Source: DASSFZ01 sp035283185 (lineage in GTDB: Bacteria; Chloroflexota; Anaerolineae; Fen-1058). Taken from it: 64,000 nt of DNA. The stretch is from positions 124,001 through 188,000 of the forward strand of contig DATEUJ010000053.1 of NCBI GenBank assembly GCA_035283185.1, written 5' to 3'. Both the position numbers and the translations under genes were made by a program. The notes below the pieces were generated by a model, which saw only the letters and a program-made list of their open reading frames with translations, did no database searches and was not told the origin of the DNA. Of this stretch, positions 43,976 to 53,825 are shown piece by piece; positions within the stretch are counted from its first letter, which is position 1, and every line of letters starts with the position of its first letter.

Positions 43976-45187
43976 ATGAGTGTCCCTAAACTCGACAGCG
44001 CCCTTGAGCGATACGCGACTGCGCTTGCTGCAATCGAGGACGTTGCGCCACACGCTGAGCCCCAACACGTTCTGGATACTCTCGTCGCTCGTGATGCAGT
44101 TTGGACGGCCCTCAACGACACAACCCGCGATTCGACACCGTCTCTCCTACAGGTAATCGAGCTCGACGGCCGCCTAAAGAAACAGGCTGATACTATAGCG
44201 AACAAGATCAATTTGGCTGACTGGCGCAACAGCTTAAATCCTCCCAAGAAAGCCTGGTGGTGGTCGCTTGACAACCTCGCGCGCCCACATCGCTGGGATC
44301 GCTTTGACTGGTTGTGGAGTGCGCTCGCCGTGCTGTTCTTGGTGGCATCACTTAGTCTACTGGTGGATATTTCTACTCGGTTTCTTAGCGGCGGGCCGGA
44401 TACCCTTGGTGCCTTGGCTGTCATCACTCAGAGTACACTGACGTTACTTGCGGCGGGAGGTGCTCTTACAGTCGCTGGGCGCGAAGGCTTCGAGCGGATT
44501 CTTGCCAGTCTGCGCATTCCGAAATCGCTCTGGAAGGAAGCTAAATTAGGATTCGCAGCGTTCGTCTTGCTGGGTCTTCTCCTTTTTCGTCTATCGCTAC
44601 CGCAGATTGCTATATCCTACAACAACAGCGGGCTGAACCATTATCAAGCCGGCCACCTTTCCAGCGCCCAATTCGATTACACTCGCGCGCTCAAGCTTAA
44701 CCCTGATTATGCGGAAGCTCATTACAACCTAGGGCTACTCTACGAAGACCTGCAGGATTTTGACGCCGCTAAGGCCGAATACCAGATAGCCGTGCAAGGG
44801 GGACTCGATGCGGCCTACAACAACCTGGCTCGCCTGTACATTCTGAGCGAAAACTATTCCGCTGCCATTCCTCTACTCCTGAACGGGATCGATCTGGCCC
44901 AAGATGACACTGTTCGCTACGACATGCTCAAGAACCTGGGTTGGGCGCGTTTGGGTCAGGCTCGCTATACTGAAGCGGAAACCCACTTGCGAGACGCTAT
45001 TGCCATAGCAGATGATCCAGCGCCCGCTCACTGCTTACTGGCGCAGGTATTGGAAGCCGAAGGCAATAGGACGGGTCCGCTTACGGAATGGGAGAACTGC
45101 CTGAAGTACGCAGATGGACGCAATTCCGATGAGGATACCTGGATTGGCATAGCGCGCCAACGACTCGAGGCCGAGGGGGATAAGTGA
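43976..45187 (+). CDS. Membrane protein with C-terminal TPR domain
   Basis: 403 residues. A helical N-terminal domain of about 100 residues, then three membrane segments: WSALAVLFLVASLSLLVDI, LGALAVITQSTLTLLAAGGA and LGFAAFVLLGLLLFRLSLP. Positive residues before the first and between the second and third segments (SLRIPKSLWKEAK) put the N-terminus inside and the C-terminus outside. From residue 218 four or five TPRs follow (NNSGLNHYQAGHLSSAQFDY, NLGLLYEDLQDFDAAKAEYQ). First gene of a four-gene set; its stop overlaps the next start (TGATG). Likely a scaffold holding partner TPR proteins at the membrane; this is inferred. Confidence 0.7.
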   Translation: MSVPKLDSALERYATALAAIEDVAPHAEPQHVLDTLVARDAVWTALNDTTRDSTPSLLQVIELDGRLKKQADTIANKINLADWRNSLNPPKKAWWWSLDNLARPHRWDRFDWLWSALAVLFLVASLSLLVDISTRFLSGGPDTLGALAVITQSTLTLLAAGGALTVAGREGFERILASLRIPKSLWKEAKLGFAAFVLLGLLLFRLSLPQIAISYNNSGLNHYQAGHLSSAQFDYTRALKLNPDYAEAHYNLGLLYEDLQDFDAAKAEYQIAVQGGLDAAYNNLARLYILSENYSAAIPLLLNGIDLAQDDTVRYDMLKNLGWARLGQARYTEAETHLRDAIAIADDPAPAHCLLAQVLEAEGNRTGPLTEWENCLKYADGRNSDEDTWIGIARQRLEAEGDK

Positions 45188-46293
45188 TGTTGCACAGACT
45201 CTCCATTATGGGAATCCTAATCCTGGCGTTAACGCTTGTGGCATGTGTGAACGGAGTCGGTGATAAGGAAACGCTCATCGCTACTGACCCTGGATTCAAT
45301 CTCCTTGTCGTGGCTGAGAGTGAAGTGCAACTCAAGCGCGATGGATGGTCGGATTTTTACCACACAACCTTTGGAGCGGTGCTTTATCGGGGTGATCAGC
45401 TGCGACTCTTAGATGAAGCGAAAGCCGTAGTGCTATGCGACAATCTGACTGTGTGGACCGTACCCCCTGGCGCGCCATCGGGTGTGACGAATGGGTGCCC
45501 ACCATCACCGGATCCACCGTTAGTAAGTGGCGAAAGCCAGATCGGCAGCACCCGTGGCGGAAGTGATCCTCTTATTCCGTACATCATCAGCCCCCGAAAG
45601 ACGAAGGTACTCACTGGGACACCAGTTCTGCGATGGAATACTGTACCGAATGTGATCAGCTACACTGTACGCATAAGAGGGGAAGGAGTAGACTGGAAGA
45701 TCGAAACAAGGGCAACCGAAATTGCTTATTCAGGTGGGCCGCGCTTAAAGCCCGGAGTGAGCTATTTACTAGTTGTTAAGGCTGACAACGGTAAGTCGTC
45801 GCAAGATGAAGGTGTACCCGGACTAGGATTTGGTCTTGCTGACGATAACGAAGCCCAACATGTGCATGCGACTGCTGAGCAGATTTCAAAGTTAAGTTTA
45901 AGCAACGAAGCAAAGTCTTTTGCCCTAGCTCAGTCTTACGCCGGACATGAATTTGTCGCCGAGGCAATCGAGACGCTTGAGGAGTTGATAAATGCAAAAA
46001 GTCAGACACCGGCTGTCTATCGCGCAGTTGCTGCTCTCTATCGGCAAATCGACCTCAACCGTCTAGCAGAAGAACGGTACCTTTATGCGTTAGAACTGTC
46101 GCAGCAAATGGGCGACATAGAGGGGCAAGCTCTAGCACAAAATGCACTCGGACTGATCTACGCGGCGTTAGGCAACACGAGTGAGTCAGTTCAGCGGTTA
46201 CAAAAGGCAAAGGCGATTTATCAGAAGTTGGGGGATACGATCACTGCACAACAAATCCAGGATCGGATAGCCGAACTATTAAAACCTAGATAG
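45187..46293 (+). CDS. Lipoprotein with ligand-binding-like middle and C-terminal TPRs
   Basis: About 368 residues. The lipoprotein signal ILILALTLVAC puts a lipid-bearing cysteine near residue 19. Residues 25-110 (DPGFNLLVVAESEVQLKRDG and FGAVLYRGDQLRLLDEAKAV) resemble FecR-like outside domains, residues 130-200 a fibronectin-like fold (SPRKTKVLTGTPVLRWNTVP), and from about 215 on come helical repeats with two TPRs (ALGLIYAALGNTSESVQRLQ). The ATG at 45187 is used because it overlaps the stop of the previous gene; GTG 45184 is also possible. Part of the TPR-CHAT set; would sit on the outer face of the membrane near its partners. Function unknown. Confidence 0.7.
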   Translation: MLHRLSIMGILILALTLVACVNGVGDKETLIATDPGFNLLVVAESEVQLKRDGWSDFYHTTFGAVLYRGDQLRLLDEAKAVVLCDNLTVWTVPPGAPSGVTNGCPPSPDPPLVSGESQIGSTRGGSDPLIPYIISPRKTKVLTGTPVLRWNTVPNVISYTVRIRGEGVDWKIETRATEIAYSGGPRLKPGVSYLLVVKADNGKSSQDEGVPGLGFGLADDNEAQHVHATAEQISKLSLSNEAKSFALAQSYAGHEFVAEAIETLEELINAKSQTPAVYRAVAALYRQIDLNRLAEERYLYALELSQQMGDIEGQALAQNALGLIYAALGNTSESVQRLQKAKAIYQKLGDTITAQQIQDRIAELLKPR

Positions 46294-46323
46294 TGCATGG
46301 CTCCATTTCTATGGAGGTTGATC

Positions 46324-49300
46324 ATGAGCCACCAACACATCCTCTCTTTTCGATCTCGGCTTCTATCTGCAGCTATGCTGATTACACTATTGGCAACACT
46401 GATGATTACCACGCCATCAATATCCGCTGGGTTCCTCGTGGCAACACCGACTTCCACGCCGTCGCCCGTTCAGGGGCCAACGCCTACTCCGAATCCCTCG
46501 CTCAAAGCGCAGGCCGACAAATTGGTTAACGAGGCTATAACCCTGTATCAAGGGGGCGACGTACAAGGCGCATTGGACAAACTAAACCAGGCGCTCGTAC
46601 TCTATCGGAGTGCTGGCGATCGTGCTGGTGAAGGAGATATGCTCGGAAGCATTGGAGGTGTCTATCTTAGCCTTGGGCAGTACGAGGAGGCATTGAATTC
46701 TTTTCAAGCAGCGCTGGTAATCAAGCGCGAACTGGGCGACCGCGAGTACGAAGGACGGAACCTTAGTGGTATAGGAGATGCCTACTACAGGCTGGGTCAG
46801 TATAAGAAAGCGGTCGACTTCTACCAACAGGCACTGGCAATCGAGCGCGAGTTGGGTGACCGTGCGGGCGAAGGAACAACGCTGACCGTGATTGGGTTAG
46901 CCTACGATAATTTGGGCCAGTACGACAAGGCGTTGGATTCCTATCAGCAGGCGTTGATTGTTAAGCGTGAGTTGGGTGACCGTGCGGGCGAAGCGGGAGA
47001 TCTCGACCTTGTCGGGTTAATCTATCGCCAGATGCGCCAATATGATGTGGCATTGGAATACTATCAACAGGCCCTAGCAATACGTCGCGAAGTGGGGGAT
47101 CGCGCGGGCGAAGGACAAACTCTCGACAGTGTCGGGTTGATTTACGACAATCTCAGCCAGCATGACAAGGCGTTGGAATATTATCAACAAGCACTAGTAA
47201 TAAAGCGCGAGTTGGACGATCGCGCAGGTGAGGCAACAATTCTCCACAGCATTGGGAACGCCTACGACCACCTGAACCAGTACAAGACGGCGCTGGCGTA
47301 CTATCAACAGGCCCTGGAATTACAGCGCGAACTAGGTGACCGTACAGGCGAAGGGACCACCGTCAACGACATCGGAACGGTCTTAATCAGCCAAGGTCAG
47401 AATGCAAAGGCACTGGAGTTCCTCCAACAGGCACTGACCATACGGCGTGAGGTAGGCGACCGCGCTGGTGAGGGTACAACCCTCACTAACATTGGCTTAG
47501 TCTATATCTATTTGAGTGAGTACATGCAGGCGATGGATTCCCTGCAGCAGGCTCTGGAGATACAGCGAGATCTGGGTAATCGCAAAGTGGAAGGTGTAAC
47601 CCTCGCCAACATAGCGTCAGTTTATAGCAATGTGGGGCAGTATCAAAAAGCACTGCAAAACTACCAGCAGGCGCTGGTTATTCTTCGTGAAACCGGTGCC
47701 CGGGCAGAAGAGGGAGCAGTTCTCAACAGTATAGGAGGAATCTATAAACGGCAGGGCAACTATGCTAAGGCGCTCGAGCTCCTCCAGCAGGCACTGACCC
47801 TGAGGCGCGAGGTAGGCAACCGCAGGGATGAGGGTGTGACCCTCGTCGACATTGGCGGGGTCTACGATAGCCTGGGCCAGTACGCGAAAGCACTGGAATA
47901 TTATCAACAAGCGTTAGAGATCGCGCGCGGGGTAGGCGCCCGTGCACTCGAAGGCGAGACCCTCAACAGTATCGGCGTGACTCACGGCAATCTAAGTCAG
48001 TATGGGGAAGCGCTGGAATATTATCAACAAGCGCTGGTCATACGGCGCGAGGTGGGCAACGGCGCTGGCGAAGGAGTCACCCTCTATAACATTGGAAGTG
48101 TCCACCGAGCACTCAGTCAATACTCCAAGGCACTTGAGTACAACCAACAGGCACTGACGGTTGCACAGGCCATTGGCGATCGCGCTGGCGAAGCGAGGGC
48201 ACTCAACGGCATTGGAACAACCTACGGCGATCTGGGCGAGTATGCGAAGGCGCTCGAGTACAACCAACAGGCACTGACGGTTGCACAGGCCATTGGCGAT
48301 CGCGCTGGCGAAGCGACGTACCTCGGCAATATCGGGTCCGTTTATATCGGCCAGGGCCAGTATGCGAAGGCGCTTGAGTACAACCAACAGGCACTAGCGA
48401 TACATCGTGAGGTGGGCGTACGGGCTGGCGAAGGCGTGGACCTCAACAACATCGGAGGTGTTTACCTCCAGCTTGGTCATTATGAACAGGCGTTGGAATT
48501 CTTTCAGCAGGCACTGGCGACTGCGCAAGACGTTGGCAATCGTGCGGGCGAAGGAACGATCCTCGACAATATTGCAGGTGTTTACCGTGAGTTACGCCAG
48601 TACGCGAATGCATTGGAATATTCTCAAAAGGCATTGGAGATAACGCGCGAGGTGGGCGACCGCGCGGGCGAAGGAGGGACGCTTAACAGCATTGGGACCA
48701 CCTACCACTATCTACTACAGTATGATGAGGCGGCGGAGTATTATAAGCAAGCGCTGACGGTAGCACGTGAGGTAGGCGAACGCGACCTCGAAGCGTCCGC
48801 CCTCAACAACATGGGGACGTACTACCTCTCTCAGAACCAGGTCGTACAGGCACTGGAGGTATTGCAGCAAATGCTGGAGATAGCACGCGAGACAGGCAAT
48901 CGCCCTGGCGAAGGGGTGGCTCTCGCTAATATTGGATATACCTACGAACGCCAAGGTGAGTTGCAACAAGCCGCCAACTTTTACCAGCAGTCCATTGACG
49001 TTCAAGAGAGCATCCGAACGTCTGCGCGCCTTGAAGAGTTCAAGATTAGTCTGGCCGGGCAGTCTGCTGGCACATATAAGAGCGGCACCTTGGTACTCGT
49101 GCGTTTGGGTCAGCTGGCTGAAGCATTTGACCTCAGCGAACGCGCCCGCGCACGTGTTTTTCTCGATCAGATCGGCAACGCTAATCTAGATATCAGCGCA
49201 GGGGTAGATGCGCAACTTCTACAACAGGAACAATCGCTGCGACAGGAACTGGCTGCGCTCGAACAAGATCTCCAAAAGCAGCGCGCCAAACCACGCGCTC

Positions 49301-50550
49301 AGCAAAACGCAGAAGCGATTCAAGCGCTTACGACCCAACTCGCCGGAAAACAGAAGGACTACGAAGAGTTGTCTACCCGCGTCAAGCTTAGCAACCCCGA
49401 ATATATCTCACTCGTGAGTATCTCGCCGCTGACGCTCTCTGAAGTGCAGAAACTCCTCGACAAAGATACAACACTGCTCGTCTACTTCGTCACACTAGAC
49501 GAGACGCTGGCTTTCGTAGTGACGCAGAACTCGTTTGAAGTAGTCGAATTGTCTGTGAGCGAAAAAGACTTGCAGGCTGCCGTCGCCGAGTTGCGCGATT
49601 TTGCCAGCTTGAGCGAAATACCACCAAGCCTCAAGCAACTACATGCTTGGCTCATTGCACCGTTACAGCCGTACCTCAAGACGCCCGCTGTCAGCATCGT
49701 CCCGAATGGCGTTTTGCATTATCTTCCTTTCGCTGCCCTCACAGATGGGCAACGTTATTTCGGAGACGAGCACACACTCTCCTATTTGCCCAGTGCAAGC
49801 GTGCTACAGTTCGTCCAGCAGAAACGGAAGAGCGGTGACCGCAATATACTCGCGCTGGCTTACAGCCAAGCTGAAGGACTTCCCACCCTGCACTACGCGG
49901 ACCGGGAAGCCCAGACCATTGCCAAGCTCTACAATACGGAAGCACTCACCGGAAGTGCTGCTACGGAGTCATACTTCGTTGCTCAAGCTGGCAACTTCAA
50001 CATCCTGCACCTAACAGCACATGGTCAACTTAACACGGTTAGCCCGCTTTTTTCGCGTATTGTCCTGGCGCCGGACGGAGCAACTGACGGGTCTCTAGAA
50101 GTCCGTGACATTTATGGACTCGACTTGAAGAACTCAGACCTTGTCGTGTTAAGCGCGTGCCAGACGGAGTTAGGGGCACAGAGTGAAGGTGATGACATCA
50201 TTGGATTAAATCGCGCATTCATCTATGCAGGAACGCCTACAGTCATTGCCAGCTTGTGGGCTGTAGATGATGAGGCCACAGCATTGTTGATGGAACGATT
50301 CTATACGCATCTGCGTAACGGTATGGGCAAGGCAGAAGCGCTGCGGCAGGCGCAGATAGATGTACGGGCAACGCACCCGAACCCGTACTATTGGGCAGCA
50401 TTTGTGTTGACGGGCGATCCTGGAGCTGTTTCGACTCAGCCACAGCTCACGATCAGTGCTGATCAGAAAGTGTGGTTGGTCATAGCCGCCATGGTAATCG
50501 TGTTAGGGCTGTCGTTTGCGTTAGCGCAGAGGCAACGATCACGACGATAG
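46324..50550 (+). CDS. Secreted membrane-anchored TPR-CHAT protease, long form
   Basis: About 1408 residues; the ATG at 46324 has GGAGG exactly six bases upstream, better than 46297. Signal segment (LLSAAMLITLLATLMITT), a Pro/Thr linker, then some 21 TPRs. Twenty of them keep an exact 40-residue period (pattern GDRAGEGxxLxxIGxVYxxLGQYxKALEYYQQAL). After a coiled-coil part comes a CHAT domain with His1233 in LHLTAHGQ and Cys1279 in VLSACQTE, then a final membrane segment (VWLVIAAMVIVLGLSFAL) and an Arg-rich end, so protease and TPRs face outwards. Internal repeats are near-identical at DNA level around 48120-48400. A paralogue follows. Predicted caspase-like protease controlled by TPR-bound partners. 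Confidence 0.85.
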   Translation: MSHQHILSFRSRLLSAAMLITLLATLMITTPSISAGFLVATPTSTPSPVQGPTPTPNPSLKAQADKLVNEAITLYQGGDVQGALDKLNQALVLYRSAGDRAGEGDMLGSIGGVYLSLGQYEEALNSFQAALVIKRELGDREYEGRNLSGIGDAYYRLGQYKKAVDFYQQALAIERELGDRAGEGTTLTVIGLAYDNLGQYDKALDSYQQALIVKRELGDRAGEAGDLDLVGLIYRQMRQYDVALEYYQQALAIRREVGDRAGEGQTLDSVGLIYDNLSQHDKALEYYQQALVIKRELDDRAGEATILHSIGNAYDHLNQYKTALAYYQQALELQRELGDRTGEGTTVNDIGTVLISQGQNAKALEFLQQALTIRREVGDRAGEGTTLTNIGLVYIYLSEYMQAMDSLQQALEIQRDLGNRKVEGVTLANIASVYSNVGQYQKALQNYQQALVILRETGARAEEGAVLNSIGGIYKRQGNYAKALELLQQALTLRREVGNRRDEGVTLVDIGGVYDSLGQYAKALEYYQQALEIARGVGARALEGETLNSIGVTHGNLSQYGEALEYYQQALVIRREVGNGAGEGVTLYNIGSVHRALSQYSKALEYNQQALTVAQAIGDRAGEARALNGIGTTYGDLGEYAKALEYNQQALTVAQAIGDRAGEATYLGNIGSVYIGQGQYAKALEYNQQALAIHREVGVRAGEGVDLNNIGGVYLQLGHYEQALEFFQQALATAQDVGNRAGEGTILDNIAGVYRELRQYANALEYSQKALEITREVGDRAGEGGTLNSIGTTYHYLLQYDEAAEYYKQALTVAREVGERDLEASALNNMGTYYLSQNQVVQALEVLQQMLEIARETGNRPGEGVALANIGYTYERQGELQQAANFYQQSIDVQESIRTSARLEEFKISLAGQSAGTYKSGTLVLVRLGQLAEAFDLSERARARVFLDQIGNANLDISAGVDAQLLQQEQSLRQELAALEQDLQKQRAKPRAQQNAEAIQALTTQLAGKQKDYEELSTRVKLSNPEYISLVSISPLTLSEVQKLLDKDTTLLVYFVTLDETLAFVVTQNSFEVVELSVSEKDLQAAVAELRDFASLSEIPPSLKQLHAWLIAPLQPYLKTPAVSIVPNGVLHYLPFAALTDGQRYFGDEHTLSYLPSASVLQFVQQKRKSGDRNILALAYSQAEGLPTLHYADREAQTIAKLYNTEALTGSAATESYFVAQAGNFNILHLTAHGQLNTVSPLFSRIVLAPDGATDGSLEVRDIYGLDLKNSDLVVLSACQTELGAQSEGDDIIGLNRAFIYAGTPTVIASLWAVDDEATALLMERFYTHLRNGMGKAEALRQAQIDVRATHPNPYYWAAFVLTGDPGAVSTQPQLTISADQKVWLVIAAMVIVLGLSFALAQRQRSRR
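48121..48410 (+). repeat. Near-identical 120-bp TPR-coding duplications
   Basis: The segment starting agtacaaccaacaggcac with ttgcacaggccattggcg and gctggcgaagcg occurs at about 48136 and 48256 with almost no change, and its first part again at 48376. Other repeats in the gene are much more divergent, so this is a recent tandem duplication. Confidence 0.75.
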
Positions 50551-50593
50551 ACGACTTTCCGATCGTCGCTGGATTGGGTACACGAGGGCTGAT

Positions 50594-53581
50594 ATGAGGT
50601 GCCCGAACTGGATTGTTAAGAGCTTGCTCACCGCAATTATTATTTTTACGATGTTTCCGGCCCCAGTCTTTGCCACGCCCGCGACCCAAGGTGAAGACCC
50701 GAAAGCGGAGGCTGATACGCTATTCGCCCAGGGCACTGAGCTACTCAACTCGTTTCAATATCGGACGGCGCTTGAGAAGTTCGAAGAAGCACTGCCGCTC
50801 TATCGAAAAGCGCACGACCGCCGTGGAGAGGGTAGATGCTTGGGGTATATCGGTTTTGTTAAGTACTACTTAGGAGACTACGCTGGCGCACTCGAGGCTT
50901 ATGAGGCCGCTCTGCCAATTGCACAGTCGATTGGTGACCGGTCAGGGGAAGCGACGATATTGTACACCATTGGGGAGATCCACCGCTCTCTGGGACAATA
51001 TCCTCAAGCGTTGGGCTATCTTCAACAAGCATTGGCGATTGTACAAGATCGGGGCGACCGATCAGGAGAACGGGCAACGTTTAACAACTTGGGAGCGGTT
51101 TACGCCGATCTGGGACAGTATGAGCAAGCGCTGGACTATCTTCGACAGGCGTTGGAGGTTCAGCAGGAACTTGGCGACCGAACAGAGGAAGCAAGGACAT
51201 TCAACAACATCGGACTGGTCTACAAAGAACTGGGCCAATATCATCTAGCGCTGGACTACCTTCGACGGGCACTTGTGATTGTACAGGAAGTGGGCGATCG
51301 AGTAGTAGAGACGACAACGCTCAACAACGTCGGATTGGTCTACGCTGGACTGGGGCAATATCACCAAGCGCTGGGGTACTTTCAGCAATCGCTGATGATC
51401 TCACAGCAAATAGGCGACCGAGGAGGGGAAGCAAGGATATTCAACAACATCGGATCAGTCTATCATGAACTGGGACAATATCACCAAGCGCTGGATTACT
51501 TTCAACAGGCATTGCCTATGTTGCAAGGTATAGGTGACCAAGCGGGGACAATAGATGTATTCATGAACCTTGGAGCGAGCCACTCTCATCTTGAGCAGTA
51601 TCAGCAAGCGCTGGACTATCTTCAACAGGCACTGGCAGCTGCAGAGGGAATTGGTTATCAAGCTGGCACAGTAACGATTCTCAACAATATTGGCGTGGTC
51701 TACACTGAAAATGCGCAATACAAGCAGGCACTGCTCTATTTCCAGCGAGCACTGACGATTTCGGAGCAAATTGGCCAGTTAGAGCAGGAAGGCATAATGT
51801 GGAACAACATCGGTACTGTCTTCTATTTCTGGGGTCAATATGATCAGGCATTGGACTACTATGAGCAGGCACTGGCGATTTTCCAGGAAATTGGTGAGCC
51901 AGCGAACGAAATGATCGCACTCGGCAGTATTGGATCTGTGTACGAACAACAGGGTGATAATACTCGGGCAATCTCTGATTATCGTCAGGCGATTGAAGTG
52001 ATGGAGTCACTTCGAGGCGAGATCAAAGTTGAAGAGCTGAAAGTGTCTTTTGCGGCTGGCCAGGTTCCGGTCTACGAGCATCTCATCGGTTTGCTGTGGG
52101 ATGAAGGCCAATTCCACGTAGCCTTCAACTATGCGGAACGGGCACGCGCTCGCGCCTTTCTTGATCAACTGGCGGGCAGCGGGGTGGACTTTCGCGCCGG
52201 GGTAGCTGCTGACCTGCTCGAACGTGAGCGAACTCTCCGAGCTGAGATCGGTGGACTACGCCAGCAACTCCTCACCCTGCGCAACCGTCCCCAGAGCGAA
52301 TGGGACAGCGATGCGATCGCCGCCGCGCGAACCGAACTCACCGCCCGCGAATCTGAATATGCTCAGCTACTCACCGAGATCAAACTGCAAAGCCCTGAAG
52401 TTGCCAGCTTGGTGAGTGTCGATGTGGCTTCGCTGGCCGACGTCCAAAACTTGCTCGATGGCGATACCACATTGGTTGAATACTTCGTCACCGAAGACCG
52501 CACCCTAGCCTTCATCATTACCCGCAATTCATCTGAGACCGTAGCTATAGATGTCAGCCGTGATGACCTAACGCAAGCCATCACCACCTTCCGCGACTTT
52601 GCCAGCCTCGACGAGCCTCAACCGGTCAGTCTCAGTCAACTCTACACTTGGCTGATTGCCCCACTGAAAGACAAACTCAAGACCCCGCTCGTCGGCATTA
52701 TCCCCCATGGCGTCTTGCACTATTTGCCCTTTGCTGCCCTCACCGACGGCGAACGGTACTTAAGCGACGACTATGCCTTGTTCACGCTCCCCAGTGCCAG
52801 TGCCTTGCGCTTTATTCACGAGAAACGCAAGCCAAATGCCGATACACTCTTGGCATTGGGCAACCCGACCATTTCCGAAACCCTACCGGCCCTACATTAT
52901 GCGGAACAGGAAGTCAAGACCATCGCCGACTTGTACAAAATCCAGCCATTAGTGGGCAACGCTGCGTCTGAAAGCGCCATGAAGTCACAAGTTGGAAGCG
53001 CCAGCATTTTGCATGTGGCGGCCCACGGTGAATATAACCCTTCTAATCCTTTATTCAGCGTGCTCTACCTAGCCGGAGATGCTGACGACGATGGCCGCCT
53101 GGAGGTTCATGAGATCTACGGATTAGATCTAACTAAGGCTACCGACCTAGTCGTGTTGAGCGCCTGCAAGACCGATGTCGGTGCGGTAAGTGCAGGAGAT
53201 GAAGTAGTTGGACTGAACCGAGCCTTTCTGTATGCAGGCACGCCAACAGTGATTGCCAGCCTGTGGAACGTAGATGATGAAGCAACTACTTTCTTGATGG
53301 GACGATTTTACACACATCTGCGTCAGGGCATGGGCAAAGCAGAGGCATTGCAGGCAGCACAGACAGAGGTCCGGAACAACCTGAAGTGGGCGCATCCTTA
53401 CTACTGGGCTGCATTTGTTCTGACGGGAGATGCAGGAAAGATGACAGGAATAACCCCTGGCAAGTTAGCTGAGCCGGTCTCGGTTAATACAGGACTGCTG
53501 ATCATCCTGGTTATGGCATTAGGGCTGCTGCTGTGGGTGGGATTCAGAACAAGTCGTCATCCGCATGCTCACAGTGGATGA
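50594..53581 (+). CDS. Secreted membrane-anchored TPR-CHAT protease, short form
   Basis: 995 residues. Signal peptide (SLLTAIIIFTMFPAPVFAT), about eleven TPRs with an exact 40-residue period (GQYHQALDYFQQALPMLQGI type), a helical part from residue 480, then CHAT with His811 in HVAAHGE and Cys858 in VLSACKTD. The loop DADDDGRLEVHE before the strand leading to the cysteine fits an EF-hand-type calcium loop, whereas the paralogue has the poorer DGATDGSLEVRD. A membrane segment (LLIILVMALGLLLWVGF) and His-rich end close the protein. Only 43 bases after its long paralogue. The CHAT parts are about equally long and clearly homologous; the TPR arrays differ twofold in length. Confidence 0.85.
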   Translation: MRCPNWIVKSLLTAIIIFTMFPAPVFATPATQGEDPKAEADTLFAQGTELLNSFQYRTALEKFEEALPLYRKAHDRRGEGRCLGYIGFVKYYLGDYAGALEAYEAALPIAQSIGDRSGEATILYTIGEIHRSLGQYPQALGYLQQALAIVQDRGDRSGERATFNNLGAVYADLGQYEQALDYLRQALEVQQELGDRTEEARTFNNIGLVYKELGQYHLALDYLRRALVIVQEVGDRVVETTTLNNVGLVYAGLGQYHQALGYFQQSLMISQQIGDRGGEARIFNNIGSVYHELGQYHQALDYFQQALPMLQGIGDQAGTIDVFMNLGASHSHLEQYQQALDYLQQALAAAEGIGYQAGTVTILNNIGVVYTENAQYKQALLYFQRALTISEQIGQLEQEGIMWNNIGTVFYFWGQYDQALDYYEQALAIFQEIGEPANEMIALGSIGSVYEQQGDNTRAISDYRQAIEVMESLRGEIKVEELKVSFAAGQVPVYEHLIGLLWDEGQFHVAFNYAERARARAFLDQLAGSGVDFRAGVAADLLERERTLRAEIGGLRQQLLTLRNRPQSEWDSDAIAAARTELTARESEYAQLLTEIKLQSPEVASLVSVDVASLADVQNLLDGDTTLVEYFVTEDRTLAFIITRNSSETVAIDVSRDDLTQAITTFRDFASLDEPQPVSLSQLYTWLIAPLKDKLKTPLVGIIPHGVLHYLPFAALTDGERYLSDDYALFTLPSASALRFIHEKRKPNADTLLALGNPTISETLPALHYAEQEVKTIADLYKIQPLVGNAASESAMKSQVGSASILHVAAHGEYNPSNPLFSVLYLAGDADDDGRLEVHEIYGLDLTKATDLVVLSACKTDVGAVSAGDEVVGLNRAFLYAGTPTVIASLWNVDDEATTFLMGRFYTHLRQGMGKAEALQAAQTEVRNNLKWAHPYYWAAFVLTGDAGKMTGITPGKLAEPVSVNTGLLIILVMALGLLLWVGFRTSRHPHAHSG

Positions 53582-53792
53582 CGAAATGCACGGGATGACA
53601 CGATGGCTCGTGCAACTGCAGCTTTCAGCGGAGACTCTCGTCCATCAGATTGGGGTTCAGTTATCGGCAGTTAAGCCCAGAATGAGTTCCTTGTCCCGAA
53701 TCGATGTGCAGGTACACGGTTGATAGGGGATTGTATTCCAAAGCCTTCCAATCAAATGCACATAGTTATGCAGCCGTTATGCTGACCCTATT
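53582..53792 (+). other. Gene-free stretch after the TPR-CHAT locus
   Basis: Nothing recognisable: no open frame with a ribosome site and no repeat of the families seen elsewhere. Confidence 0.5.
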
Positions 53793-53820
53793 GACTTTCA
53801 CGAAAGTCCTGATAAACTAA
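53793..53820 (+). promoter_or_regulatory. Promoter with a palindromic operator-like spacer
   Basis: TTGACT (53793-53798), 16 bases, TAAACT (53815-53820). The perfect inverted repeat GACTTTC-ac-GAAAGTC (53795-53810) covers the -35 end and the spacer, a place where a repressor dimer would block transcription. Confidence 0.5.
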
Positions 53821-53825
53821 CTCAC

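Noticed and set aside
43792..44427. 211-codon minus-strand frame before the TPR-CHAT locus
   Set aside because: Half lies opposite a good gene; the free end (43792-43975) has no recognisable domain or ribosome site.
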